A DNA stretch of 60,124 nt from positions 12,511 through 72,634 of the forward strand of contig PZPB01000006.1 of assembly GCA_003045865.1 (NCBI GenBank). Reading direction: 5' to 3'. Source of the stretch: Bacteroidota bacterium. Lineage in GTDB: Bacteria > Bacteroidota > Bacteroidia > Flavobacteriales > Schleiferiaceae. The notes beneath the pieces are model-generated. The model saw nothing but the letters and a program-made list of their open reading frames with translations, was not told where the DNA came from and did no database searches. Positions 8,535 through 16,721 of this stretch are shown here, piece after piece. Each line of letters opens with the position of its first letter. The first letter of the stretch is position 1. The translations under genes and the position numbers were made by a program.

Positions 8535-8667
8535 TAAGATTAATCGCATGGTATAAAGATGGGCATAAAATGGGGCGGCCTCTCTTGATAGCCGCTATTC
8601 TTTCCGTGGATCCTCAATTAGCCGACTATTTTTAAGTGATCTAAGCTTTAATTTCCCGTCGAATTCA
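8535..8667. repeat. Direct repeat A: duplicated promoter/start region
   Basis: About 133 bases resembling 10967-11100. The shared parts begin TAAGATTAATCGCATGGTA, continue with TCTCTT.ATAGCCGCTATT, CTATTTTTAAGTG and end CGTCGAATTCA. On the minus strand copy B holds the start codon and first codons of the T9SS gene at 10981; copy A keeps ATG CGA TTA ATC TTA but then runs into the Fic gene. It is therefore a severed 5' end. Confidence 0.8.
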
Positions 8668-8692
8668 GGTTTATAAATCCTTGACCATCAGT

Positions 8693-9001
8693 TTAATCTA
8701 GTTTAATAGAGATGTTTAAATGTCCGCCGAGCCCTTCATTTATAATTCTTTGTAGTGTGGAGAACCGTATGTCCTTAAGGTTTCGTTCTACTTTGGATAT
8801 ATACGACTTGTTTGTGCCAGCAAGTTCTGCAAGTTGCTGTTGGGTTAATCCCTTTTGTTCCCTTGCTTGTTGAATTAGCACACCAAGCTTAAAAGAGTCA
8901 TAATCATTTTCAAAACTATCTCTTTCAATAGTTCCCTTATCGCCAATTTGCTCATCAATGAATTGGTCAAGGCTTTTTAGGTTTTTATTTTTTGCTGTCA
9001 T
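8693..9001 (-). CDS. HigA-like antitoxin (XRE helix-turn-helix)
   Basis: A 102-residue DNA-binding protein with a Cro/CI-type helix-turn-helix in the C-terminal half (LIQQAREQKGLTQQQLAELAG followed by SYISKVERN). It is predicted to neutralise the neighbouring toxin and repress their shared promoter. It overlaps the toxin gene's 3' end by 17 bases and lies downstream of it, the toxin-first order typical of higBA. The acidic N-terminal region (~40 residues) is probably the toxin-binding part; this is inference. Confidence 0.85.
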   Translation of the reverse strand: MTAKNKNLKSLDQFIDEQIGDKGTIERDSFENDYDSFKLGVLIQQAREQKGLTQQQLAELAGTNKSYISKVERNLKDIRFSTLQRIINEGLGGHLNISIKLD

Positions 9002-9254
9002 AGTAGTCCATTTTTATTTGTTCAGCCTTTTTTATTTGCTGTTTAGGTGTTTTTTGGGTCTTTTTCTGAAAACCATTTCCGATTACAACCAAATTGTCAA
9101 GGTCGAAAAAGCAGAAAATTCTGAAAATGTTATTGCCAACTTGAACTCTAATTTCATAAAGACCCGAAGAGTTTTGGATAAACTTTAGATAGTTCTCTGG
9201 AATTTGTTCAAGCTCTTCCATTACTTTCAGCGTCCAAAGAATCTTCTTTTTCAC
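8985..9254 (-). CDS. HigB/Gp49-like toxin of the RelE superfamily
   Basis: Predicted ribosome-dependent mRNA endonuclease toxin. The protein shows the family core GLYEIRV, NIFRIFCFFD, LVVIGNGFQKKTQKTP and a C-terminal helix with KKAEQIKMDYY. GTG 9254 is the first usual start codon and gives 89 residues. However, the frame stays open upstream to 9326 and encodes residues that look like the missing N-terminus of the family (about RKLYFYKKYFEEFYSQQ), with no ATG, GTG or TTG; an ATA occupies 9326-9324. Either the toxin starts at a rare codon, or its true start was mutated and the toxin is weakened. The antitoxin follows with a 17-base overlap. Confidence 0.8.
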   Translation of the reverse strand: MKKKILWTLKVMEELEQIPENYLKFIQNSSGLYEIRVQVGNNIFRIFCFFDLDNLVVIGNGFQKKTQKTPKQQIKKAEQIKMDYYDSKK

Positions 9255-9330
9255 CTTTTCGTCTTGCTGGCTATAGAACTCTTCGAAATACTTCTTATAG
9301 AAATAGAGTTTTCGCTTTTTGTTTATTTAT

Positions 9331-9360
9331 CAAAGATACAAAAGTAGTCTAATCGGACAA
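9331..9360 (-). promoter_or_regulatory. Promoter of the toxin-antitoxin pair
   Basis: Minus strand TTG (9360-9358), 19 bases, TATCTTTG (9338-9331): a full match to the Bacteroidota promoter consensus. The predicted transcript would begin close to codon ATA 9326, leaving almost no leader for a start there and about 65 bases before GTG 9254. Confidence 0.7.
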
Positions 9361-9466
9361 CCTTATTTTTTTTACTAGGCACAATGCATGGCCTTTACCC
9401 AGAATGAGATTCTTTCGTTTTTTCAGAGGGCTTGTCTTAAATAGAGGACTTTAGGCTAGGGACAAT

Positions 9467-10981
9467 TTAATACTGCAACCAGATTTTCTGAGAATGGTAA
9501 TTTCTGCCGCCACTCCTGGTTTGTAGAACGTACACGCCCTGATTTAAATCTCTAATGTTTAAGATTTTACTAGCCTTAAAACTACCTTGGCGAATGGCTT
9601 GACCTAAGGAATTGAATAGTACATATGTGATCTCCTGTTCGAGATCCGATTCTAAATGCAAAACACCAGTAGTAGGGTTTGGATAAACCCGCAATTCCGC
9701 CTCTAAAGGCCCTATTTCTTCCAAACCGATACTTTGACAACCCTTTTGCAAGCAACCATACTGATCGGTTTTAAGCATGTAGAAATGCTGAATACGCACT
9801 GGGGCAATGTCATTATCCCAGTCGAATAATTGTCCGATATGTAAAAAGCCAGAATCTGGAGCCTCTTGAAAAGCCCAAATATGATTCCAATCAGCAGAAT
9901 CATTCAAGTGATAATAGGAGCGCATCCAAATGCTGTCACCATCGGGGGTAAATTTGTAAGCCGCAATGGGAAAATTGTAGGGTGGAACATATAAATCTCC
10001 CGCCACATAAAAATTACCGTCTTGGGTGCTTATCAAATCTTGAAAACGGAAGTACGGGAATTTAGGCCCCGTGGTAGTATCGTATTTGACCTTACCTGAT
10101 GTATCTATGCGACCTAATCGTATCTGGGCATCGGCAGGATTATAAGTGCTTGGTACAAACGACAGAACCTCTACCCGCGCAAAACTATAGCTGCCATCTC
10201 CATTATCTAAAGCAGCGATATTTTGACTGCCTAAATCTTCATTAAAAGGATGAAACCATTTTAATTGACCCGTTTGCAAATCTACCCGTGCTGCAAAGGA
10301 ATGATCTATATTTAACCTGCTAGGAACATCATAATGGGTCGCTCTTCCTGAAACCAAGCAAGAACCATATTGATCGAGCACTAAATCATAGCCATAATAA
10401 CCACCGCTCAAGCTTGGTATGGTATCAAGTAATCGCAATTCCCAAATGGGATTGAACGCGGTATCAAACTTGGCCACCCAGAGGTCGTATTTATTTCTAT
10501 TTGTGGGTCTAAATAAATCACCAGATACAACGAATGTCGAGTCCGTGTCAAATTTAATGTCTCTGATATAAGGAGTTGTTCCTTGAAATTCTAGGTACTT
10601 TTTAGTGTAAATTGTGTCGAGGTTTTGATTAAACTTAGTAAACCTCACAAAGGCAGAATCAGCTCTTAGAAAATCTATCTGAGCAAAATAATAGTTAATC
10701 CCTTCGGAAATCAGGCATTTAAAACATGTATTTACCCTGATAACTGAATCAGAAGAATTAGCATAATCATAAGATTTATGATACACTTTCTGCCCAATGC
10801 TATCAAAAAGCCCGACTTGCAGAACCCCTAATGAATAATGGTCTTCATCGGCCACTATAAAACCACTTTCCTTAAACACCAAAGCAGGTCTATTCGCCCC
10901 GCCGAAAGTGGAGTCCGTCTTGCTAAACCTTTGGGCACTTAGTTGCAGCGAAAAAAGAAATGAAAGTAAGATTAATCGCAT
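9467..10981 (-). CDS. T9SS-secreted beta-propeller-like protein
   Basis: A secreted protein of 504 residues, function unknown. The signal peptide is MRLILLSFLFSLQLSAQ. The body has repeating segments of the type 'WxxxF...TxDGxxxVxG/ISTQDGNFYVAGDL' and 'TPDGDSIWMR', reminiscent of the beta-propeller-like repeats of Bacteroidota secreted proteins that end in T9SS domains. The C-terminus is a clear sorting domain (VYPNPTTGVLHLES ... GVYVLQTRS). I start at ATG 10981 because it opens the signal peptide; an ATG at 11011 adds ten residues of no value. Its upstream region and first codons are duplicated at 8535-8667. Confidence 0.8.
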   Translation of the reverse strand: MRLILLSFLFSLQLSAQRFSKTDSTFGGANRPALVFKESGFIVADEDHYSLGVLQVGLFDSIGQKVYHKSYDYANSSDSVIRVNTCFKCLISEGINYYFAQIDFLRADSAFVRFTKFNQNLDTIYTKKYLEFQGTTPYIRDIKFDTDSTFVVSGDLFRPTNRNKYDLWVAKFDTAFNPIWELRLLDTIPSLSGGYYGYDLVLDQYGSCLVSGRATHYDVPSRLNIDHSFAARVDLQTGQLKWFHPFNEDLGSQNIAALDNGDGSYSFARVEVLSFVPSTYNPADAQIRLGRIDTSGKVKYDTTTGPKFPYFRFQDLISTQDGNFYVAGDLYVPPYNFPIAAYKFTPDGDSIWMRSYYHLNDSADWNHIWAFQEAPDSGFLHIGQLFDWDNDIAPVRIQHFYMLKTDQYGCLQKGCQSIGLEEIGPLEAELRVYPNPTTGVLHLESDLEQEITYVLFNSLGQAIRQGSFKASKILNIRDLNQGVYVLQTRSGGRNYHSQKIWLQY

Positions 10982-11100
10982 GGTATAAAGATGGTAAAAA
11001 AATGAATTCACCCTCTCTTAATAGCCGCTATTGTTTCGTCAGCTCCTCTACAGTTCCACTATTTTTAAGTGGTCTGAGACTTAATTTTCCGTCGAATTCA
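10967..11100. repeat. Direct repeat B: promoter/start region of the T9SS gene
   Basis: Partner of 8535-8667. This copy includes the working start codon (10981) of the minus-strand T9SS gene and runs to within 27 bases of paaG on the plus strand. It contains CCACT-N7-AGTGG, a small hairpin not conserved in copy A. Confidence 0.8.
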
Positions 11101-11126
11101 CATTAACTTAGCCCCAAAAGAAATTT

Positions 11127-11906
11127 ATGTCAGATTATATACTCTCTCAGCAAGACGGCGGTGTATTGCGCCTGAGCCTCAATCGTCCCGACAAATACAA
11201 TTCTTTCGTGCGTGAGATGGCCTTAGATTTACAAGCGCATCTGCGTAAAGCGCAAGAAGACTCTTCGGTGCGGGCGATATATTTAACCGGTTTGGGGAAA
11301 GCTTTTTGTGCCGGACAAGATTTGGCGGAAGCCACCGACCCCAACGGTCCCGAACTCACCAAAATTGTGACGGAGCATTACAATCCTATTATTTTACAAT
11401 TACGCGCTTTAAGCAAGCCCGTGGTGGCAGCAGTAAACGGCGTGGCGGCGGGTGCAGGTGCTAATATTGCCCTCGCTTGCGATATTGTGGTGGCCCACGA
11501 AGGAGCCAGTTTTATTCAGGCCTTTTCTAAAATTGGCTTAATCCCTGATAGTGGTGGTACCTATACTTTACCGCGCTTAATTGGTCAGCAAAAAGCTTCG
11601 GCTTTAATGATGTTGGGCGATAAGGTTAGCGCCACCGAAGCGGAAAGTATGGGCATGATTTATAAGGTTTTCTCGGAGGAGACTTTTGCAGAAGAGAGCC
11701 TGAAAATTGCCGTGCAATTGTCTAAAATGCCCACCAAAGCACTGGCAGCCACCAAGGCTTTGCTGAACGAGTCTTTTGCCAACAATTTAGAAGATCAATT
11801 GGCTTTAGAGGATAAATATCAAACAGAATGCGGCTTAAGTTACGATTACCGCGAGGGTACGGCTGCCTTTTTAGAGAAACGCAGACCGGAATTTAAAGGC
11901 GAATAA
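11127..11906 (+). CDS. paaG: 1,2-epoxyphenylacetyl-CoA isomerase PaaG (crotonase family)
   Basis: Converts ring-epoxide phenylacetyl-CoA to the seven-membered oxepin-CoA. The 259-residue crotonase-fold protein has the oxyanion-hole segments FCAGQDL and VNGVAAGAGANIALACD. It lacks the two hydratase glutamates and instead has Asp in GLIPDSGGTYTLPRLIG, the pattern of PaaG-type isomerases. It heads a co-oriented series (PaaH, ABC exporter, ferredoxin, unknown, PaaI). The gap to paaH is 42 bases. Its promoter region is shared with the divergent T9SS gene and lies partly in repeat B. Confidence 0.92.
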   Translation: MSDYILSQQDGGVLRLSLNRPDKYNSFVREMALDLQAHLRKAQEDSSVRAIYLTGLGKAFCAGQDLAEATDPNGPELTKIVTEHYNPIILQLRALSKPVVAAVNGVAAGAGANIALACDIVVAHEGASFIQAFSKIGLIPDSGGTYTLPRLIGQQKASALMMLGDKVSATEAESMGMIYKVFSEETFAEESLKIAVQLSKMPTKALAATKALLNESFANNLEDQLALEDKYQTECGLSYDYREGTAAFLEKRRPEFKGE

Positions 11907-11948
11907 GATTATAAAATACCCATCAGGCGCAAGCCTAAAAAATAAAAT

Positions 11949-13106
11949 ATGCAAGTAGGAATTATTGGTGCAGGGGCAATGGGCTCTGGTATTGCGCAGG
12001 TAGCGGCGCAGAATGGACATGCCGTTTTTATTATCGACAATCACCGCGTGGCTTTAGAAAAAGCAAAAAAAGGGCATGAGAAAATTATGGCCCGTTTGGT
12101 GGAAAAAGAAAAAATAACCGAAGCCGAAGCACAAGCTATTTTAAAGCGCATTGAATACCATTCGAGTTTAGATCATTTGGAGCATGCGGATTTGGTAATT
12201 GAGGCGATTGTAGAAAATTTAGAGATAAAAAAAAGCCTCTTTAAAAACTTAGAAGAGATCTGTTCGGAAGATTGCATTTTGGCTTCTAACACCTCTTCTT
12301 TATCGATTGCTTCTATTGCTTCGGCGGTAGAAAAGTCGGAAAGAGTTTTGGGAATTCATTTCTTTAACCCCGCCCCTTTAATGCCTCTGGTGGAAATTAT
12401 TCCCGCCATCACCACCAGTCCCGAAAACCTAATTAAAGCCAAGGAAATTATTGATTCTTGGGGCAAGGTTACCGTTTTGGCAAAAGACACCCCTGGCTTT
12501 ATTGTAAACCGCGTGGCCCGTCCTTTTTACGGCGAAGCAGTGCGTATTTATGAAGAAGGCATGGCGGATATTGCTACCATCGATTGGGCCATGAAAGAGT
12601 TGGCAGGTTTTAGAATGGGACCGTTTACCTTAATGGATTTTATTGGCCACGATGTAAATTATGCGGTAAGCGAAAGTGTTTTTACCGCCTTTTATTTCGA
12701 TCCGCGCTACCGTCCTAACTTTAGTCAGAAACGCTTGGTGGAAGCAGGCTTACTGGGAAGAAAAAGCGGTAGAGGTTTTTACGATTACCGCGAGGGGGCG
12801 CATCTGCCGGAAGCGAAAAAAGACGAGGCTTTAGGCCAAAAAATAGTGGAGCGCATTGTGGCCATGTTAATGAATGAAGCCATTGACGCCTTGTTTTTAA
12901 ATATTGCCAGCGCCAAGGATATTGATTTGGCCATGACCAAAGGAGTGAACTACCCCCAAGGTTTATTGGCTTGGGCCGATGACTGGGGAGCGGAGAAAGT
13001 TTTAGCTATTTTAGATAATTTGTACAACGAATACCGCGAGGATCGTTACCGCGCTTCCGCTTTGCTACGCAGAAAGGTAAAAACGGGCGGCAAGTTTTTG
13101 GAATAA
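11949..13106 (+). CDS. paaH: 3-hydroxyacyl-CoA dehydrogenase PaaH
   Basis: NAD-dependent oxidation of 3-hydroxyadipyl-CoA to 3-oxoadipyl-CoA. The 385-residue protein has an N-terminal Rossmann motif GAGAMGSGIAQVAAQNGH (6-23), the substrate-binding/catalytic segment LGIHFFNPAPLMPLVEII with the active-site His, and DTPGFIVNRVARP at the start of the helical domain. A second, shorter C-terminal helical domain follows (ERIVAMLMNEAIDAL ... GVNYPQGLLAWADDWG). It is shorter than the ~475-residue E. coli enzyme. Context with PaaG and PaaJ supports the role over a general beta-oxidation enzyme. Confidence 0.9.
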   Translation: MQVGIIGAGAMGSGIAQVAAQNGHAVFIIDNHRVALEKAKKGHEKIMARLVEKEKITEAEAQAILKRIEYHSSLDHLEHADLVIEAIVENLEIKKSLFKNLEEICSEDCILASNTSSLSIASIASAVEKSERVLGIHFFNPAPLMPLVEIIPAITTSPENLIKAKEIIDSWGKVTVLAKDTPGFIVNRVARPFYGEAVRIYEEGMADIATIDWAMKELAGFRMGPFTLMDFIGHDVNYAVSESVFTAFYFDPRYRPNFSQKRLVEAGLLGRKSGRGFYDYREGAHLPEAKKDEALGQKIVERIVAMLMNEAIDALFLNIASAKDIDLAMTKGVNYPQGLLAWADDWGAEKVLAILDNLYNEYREDRYRASALLRRKVKTGGKFLE

Positions 13107-13166
13107 ATTTTTGAGTCTTTGTAATAATTGAAGCTTTAAGCCTACTAATACCAAATAAACAAGCTT

Positions 13167-14645
13167 ATGTACATTACTTTGTTAAAGCATCAGTGGCGTA
13201 AAACCACCCGCAGTTCCTTCTTTCGGCAGGGCTGGGGTGTGAAAATTTTAATGACCATTGTGGCCCTTTATTTCTTAGCGAGTTTTGGCGCCTTGGGTTA
13301 TTTTGCCAAGGAGATTTTAAACAAGGCTTTTGACGAGCCGGCTGTGCTTACCCCCATTTTCATGGGATTTGTACTCTATTATTTATTGGTGGATTTAGTA
13401 ATGCGCTTCTTTTTACAAGACCTTACCGTACTCACCGTGCAGCATTATTTGGTGCTTCCCATCGCCAAATCGAAGGTGATAAACTATTTATTGGGAAGCT
13501 CCATATTTAGCTTCTTTAATTTACTACCCCTCTTTTTAATTAGCCCTTGGGCCATTCGCGTCGTAGCGGTAGAGCAAGGGCCAGCCGATGCGGGACTATG
13601 GTTTTTAGCCCTTTTGGGATTTGTTTTTACCAATCACTTTTTAGCCATTTACGTGAAGCGCGTTTTAGCGGTGAACGTTAAAATATTTGGCGCGGTGGCA
13701 TTGGTCGTGGCGCTGGCCTTTTTGGGCGATTTTATGGCTTGGTTTTCTCTTACCGAATTATCGAAAAGTATTTTTGGACCGCTGGGCGCAGATCCGCTTT
13801 TAGGATTAGTAAGCTTCGGCTTAATGGCTCTAATCTATTTGGTGAACTTCCGCTTTCTCCTGAAAATGACCCACCTTGATCGTTGGAAGGTCGCGGCGAA
13901 AGAAGCGAGTAGCACTCGTTTTTCTTTCTTGGAGCAACGCGGTCCTTTAGGTTTAATGATGGCCAATGAGCTAAAGCTGATCACGCGAAACAAGCGTACA
14001 AAAACCATTTTATGGATGACGCTTTTTTTCTCGGCTTATGGTTTAATTTTCTATACCAATCCCATTTATAAAGACAGTATTAGCTGGTTGCTTTTTGTGG
14101 GGATTTTTATGACCGGGATTTTCTTAATTAATTACGGACAGTTTTTAGTAAGCTGGGAAAGCGCTTATTTCGATGGCATCCTAACCCGCGCATACGCGAT
14201 GGAAGAGTATTACAAATCGAAGTATTATTTATTGGCCTTTAGTGCGGTTATTATGTATGTTCTTACATTGCCTTACGGCTATTTCGGCATTAAGGCTATC
14301 TATATAAATACGGCCTGCTTTATTTATAATGTAGGCGTAAATACCTTGGTTCTAATTTTCGCGAGTACCTATAATAAAAAACCCATTGACCTTAGTCGCG
14401 GGAGTGCTTTCAACTACCAAGGTACGGGCGCAGCGCAGTTTTTAATCATCATTCCATTAATGGTAGTGCCCATGCTAATGGTCTACGCTTTCGATTTATT
14501 ATGGGATGGGAATTACGGTTTGATATTCTTAGCCCTGCTGGGTTTGATCGGCATCTTGTCGAGAAATTATTTTATTAAGCAGACGGTTTTAAACTTCCAG
14601 GAGAAAAAATATATTAATGCGGCGGGCTACCGTCAGCGCGATTAA
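13167..14645 (+). CDS. ABC-type membrane protein, DUF5687 family
   Basis: A 492-residue integral membrane protein with about ten or more predicted membrane segments. It opens with MYITLLKHQWRKTTRSSFF, the form I associate with DUF5687, a family of ABC-2-like permeases common in Bacteroidota. The ATPase gene follows after 11 bases, so the two probably make one transporter. Substrate and direction are unknown; ABC-2-like organisation favours export. It lies in the middle of the phenylacetate genes, which suggests but does not prove a link to aromatic compounds or CoA-ester stress. Family name is from memory of sequence style. Confidence 0.75.
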   Translation: MYITLLKHQWRKTTRSSFFRQGWGVKILMTIVALYFLASFGALGYFAKEILNKAFDEPAVLTPIFMGFVLYYLLVDLVMRFFLQDLTVLTVQHYLVLPIAKSKVINYLLGSSIFSFFNLLPLFLISPWAIRVVAVEQGPADAGLWFLALLGFVFTNHFLAIYVKRVLAVNVKIFGAVALVVALAFLGDFMAWFSLTELSKSIFGPLGADPLLGLVSFGLMALIYLVNFRFLLKMTHLDRWKVAAKEASSTRFSFLEQRGPLGLMMANELKLITRNKRTKTILWMTLFFSAYGLIFYTNPIYKDSISWLLFVGIFMTGIFLINYGQFLVSWESAYFDGILTRAYAMEEYYKSKYYLLAFSAVIMYVLTLPYGYFGIKAIYINTACFIYNVGVNTLVLIFASTYNKKPIDLSRGSAFNYQGTGAAQFLIIIPLMVVPMLMVYAFDLLWDGNYGLIFLALLGLIGILSRNYFIKQTVLNFQEKKYINAAGYRQRD

Positions 14646-14656
14646 AAGATTTAACT

Positions 14657-15400
14657 ATGAGCATTTTAAGCATCAAAAATTTAGAGAAATCCTATAACGG
14701 TACTACCGTTTTAAATATTGGCGAATTGGAAATCGAAGCGGGCAAGTCCTTCGGTTTAGTGGGAAATAACGGCGCGGGAAAAACCACGCTCTTTCGTTTG
14801 CTTCTCGATTTAATTCAGGCCGATAAGGGTGAAGTTTTAAGCAAAGGAGTGGATGTAGCGAAAAGTGAAGATTGGAAACTCTACACCGGTAGTTTTATTG
14901 ACGAAGGCTTTTTGATAGACTACCTTACACCAGATGAGTATTTTCAGTTTATCGCCGGTTTGCATAATATGAGCGCAGGCGATTTAGAAGCGGCTTTAGC
15001 CGGTTACGAGGAGTTGTTCGCGGGCGAGATTCGTGGTAAGAAAAAGTATATCCGTGACTTAAGTAAAGGAAACCAGAAGAAAGTAGGCATTGTAGGGGCG
15101 CTTTTAAGTAATCCCGATATTTTAATTTTGGATGAGCCCTTTGCGAATTTAGATCCCTCCACGCAATTTCGCTTGCTTGATGAACTAGATAAGATAAACA
15201 AGGAAACGGATATCACCATGCTTATTTCCAGTCATGATTTAGGTCACGTGGCTAAATTCTGCGAGCGTATTGTAGTTTTAGACAAAGGCGAGATTGTGAA
15301 GGATATTCATACCAATTCCGAAACACTACAAGAACTGGAAACCTTCTTTATCCAAAAGATTAAAGGCGGGGAAGTAGCGGCGGAAGCCACGGAGCAGTAG
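14657..15400 (+). CDS. ABC transporter ATP-binding protein
   Basis: A 247-residue ABC ATPase, partner of the preceding permease. Walker A is GNNGAGKTT (near residue 35), the signature is LSKGNQKK (near 137), Walker B is ILILDEP, and the switch His lies in ISSHD. The signature LSKGN instead of LSGGQ is common in ABC-2 type exporters of this phylum. The stop codon overlaps the ferredoxin start by one base (TAGTG), indicating a single transcript and coupled translation. Confidence 0.9.
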   Translation: MSILSIKNLEKSYNGTTVLNIGELEIEAGKSFGLVGNNGAGKTTLFRLLLDLIQADKGEVLSKGVDVAKSEDWKLYTGSFIDEGFLIDYLTPDEYFQFIAGLHNMSAGDLEAALAGYEELFAGEIRGKKKYIRDLSKGNQKKVGIVGALLSNPDILILDEPFANLDPSTQFRLLDELDKINKETDITMLISSHDLGHVAKFCERIVVLDKGEIVKDIHTNSETLQELETFFIQKIKGGEVAAEATEQ

Positions 15401-15750
15401 TGGGGAAGGACGATAAATTTCACATCTCCTTTAAGGGAAAAACTTGGGCGGTAGAAGCAGGTAGTAATTTGCGCGCGGTCTTGTTGAAAGCAGGAATGAG
15501 TCCGCATAATGGCGCGGCTCAGTGGTTAAACTGCAAAGGATTAGGCACCTGTGGCACTTGTGCTTTGGAGGTGGAAGGAGATTTAGGTCCTTTAAATACG
15601 CGCGAGAAATGGCGCTTGAATTTTCCGCCCCATAAAGAAGCGAATCAATTGCGCTTGGCATGTCAAATTAAGGTGCAGAGCGATTTGCAATTGCAAAAGC
15701 ATGCGGGATTTTGGGGCGAGAAAAAGGGGGAGGTTTTAGATAAACCTTAG
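15400..15750 (+). CDS. Small [2Fe-2S] ferredoxin
   Basis: A 116-residue plant/adrenodoxin-type ferredoxin domain. The cluster ligands are visible in NCKGLGTCGTC (Cys-x5-Cys-x2-Cys) and the later LACQIKV Cys. It begins at GTG 15400, sharing one base with the ABC ATPase stop. It may donate electrons to an unidentified enzyme; PaaE already carries its own ferredoxin domain, so an epoxidase role is not needed. Its position between an exporter and PaaI within a phenylacetate cluster is unusual. The partner is unknown. Confidence 0.85.
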   Translation: MGKDDKFHISFKGKTWAVEAGSNLRAVLLKAGMSPHNGAAQWLNCKGLGTCGTCALEVEGDLGPLNTREKWRLNFPPHKEANQLRLACQIKVQSDLQLQKHAGFWGEKKGEVLDKP

Positions 15751-15759
15751 CTTTGCAGC

Positions 15760-16251
15760 ATGAAAAATCAAAAGCGCGATTTCATTAGCGAAGCAATCGT
15801 AGAATACGATGGTTTACCAGCTGAAGAACAAGGGAAATTACTGATTCAGGTTTTAGAAGATCAGCCCTATTTAATGGGTTTCATTACCAATGTAGAAGAG
15901 GAGTTTAGCGATTCGCAGCACGAAGCTTTAGTAGAGTCCCTGTTAATTCTTACCAATGCTTTTATTGCCGCTACCGTTCCCGTGGGTATGGTTCCCGCTC
16001 AATTAATTGAAGAAATTATTAAGCTCAAAACTGACGTTGATGAAGAGTCGATTGAAGTGGAAGAAGTCGAGCTCAGCGATAGTCCGAAGGTATTTGAAGA
16101 CCTCCGTGCTCGCGCCGTCTTAAAATCCGATCTAGCGGAAGCGAAAGCAGAAGTGCAATTGAGCTTTAACTTAATGCTCGACGTAATTATCACTGCCGTA
16201 GAAAGGGTCGTAGATTATGAGATCAGTCAATTAGAAAAAGCGAAAAAATGA
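15760..16251 (+). CDS. Conserved-looking protein of unknown function
   Basis: I do not recognise this 163-residue acidic, soluble, mostly helical protein. A hydrophobic helix pair around residues 55-85 (EALVESLLILTNAFIAATVPVGMVPAQ) is followed by a very acidic stretch (~87-107, rich in Asp/Glu) and a second amphipathic helix region (~120-155). No signal peptide or clear membrane anchor is present. Its stop overlaps the paaI start (ATGA), so it is translated with the operon. It could be an accessory factor of the ferredoxin or of PaaI; this is guesswork. Confidence 0.8.
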   Translation: MKNQKRDFISEAIVEYDGLPAEEQGKLLIQVLEDQPYLMGFITNVEEEFSDSQHEALVESLLILTNAFIAATVPVGMVPAQLIEEIIKLKTDVDEESIEVEEVELSDSPKVFEDLRARAVLKSDLAEAKAEVQLSFNLMLDVIITAVERVVDYEISQLEKAKK

Positions 16252-16655
16252 AAAGCGCGCCCGAAATAGTACAGCAGATGTATGATGGCGATGCTTTTAG
16301 CCAATGGCTGGGCATTAAGGTAATAGAAGTGAGGCCCGGTTTTGCCAAGCTAGAAATGATGGTGCGCGAAGAAATGTGTAATGGCTTCGGCATTGCTCAC
16401 GGTGGAATTTCTTACTCTTTGGCCGACAGTGCTTTAGCCTTTGCGGCGAATGGTCACGGTAGGCATGCCCTTTCCATTGAAACCAGTATCAGTCACCACA
16501 AAGCTATTCAGGCAAATACGCGTATTTTCGCTCAGGCAGAAGCGATTAAAGAGGGCCGTTCGGTTGGTGTTTATCAGGTTTTTATTAGCAACGAATCCGG
16601 GGAAACACTGGCCTCCTTTAAGGGCACAGTTTTGTTTAAAGACCAAAATTGGTAA
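16248..16655 (+). CDS. paaI: Hotdog-fold thioesterase PaaI
   Basis: Acyl-CoA thioesterase that releases CoA from stalled ring-hydroxylated phenylacetyl-CoA esters. The 135-residue protein has the PaaI pattern NGFGIAHGGISYSLADSAL, with the Asn and Asp/His region of the active site, followed by the beta-rich hotdog core (SIETSISHHKAI, GVYQVFISN). ATG 16248 overlaps the previous stop by four bases. It closes the co-oriented operon; a palindromic element starts 2 bases after its stop. Confidence 0.92.
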   Translation: MKSAPEIVQQMYDGDAFSQWLGIKVIEVRPGFAKLEMMVREEMCNGFGIAHGGISYSLADSALAFAANGHGRHALSIETSISHHKAIQANTRIFAQAEAIKEGRSVGVYQVFISNESGETLASFKGTVLFKDQNW

Positions 16656-16656
16656 T

Positions 16657-16681
16657 ACTTAGTGTGAAATTAACACTAAGT
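16657..16681. promoter_or_regulatory. Perfect palindromic operator candidate
   Basis: ACTTAGTGT-N7-ACACTAAGT is a perfect 9-bp inverted repeat with a 7-base centre (25 bp in all), 40 bases before the regulator gene and directly upstream of its likely promoter (CATCTTTG at 16706-16713). It has no T run, so it is not a normal terminator. It is a good candidate binding site for the adjacent Nudix/winged-helix protein. I found no second copy in the window. Confidence 0.65.
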
Positions 16682-16721
16682 TCATCTAGCTTGTCAAAAA
16701 TTACGCATCTTTGCAAAAGCT

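Noticed and set aside
11056-11075. CCACT-N7-AGTGG as a terminator or operator
   Set aside because: Only five base pairs, not conserved in the duplicate copy A, and no T run; kept only as part of repeat B.
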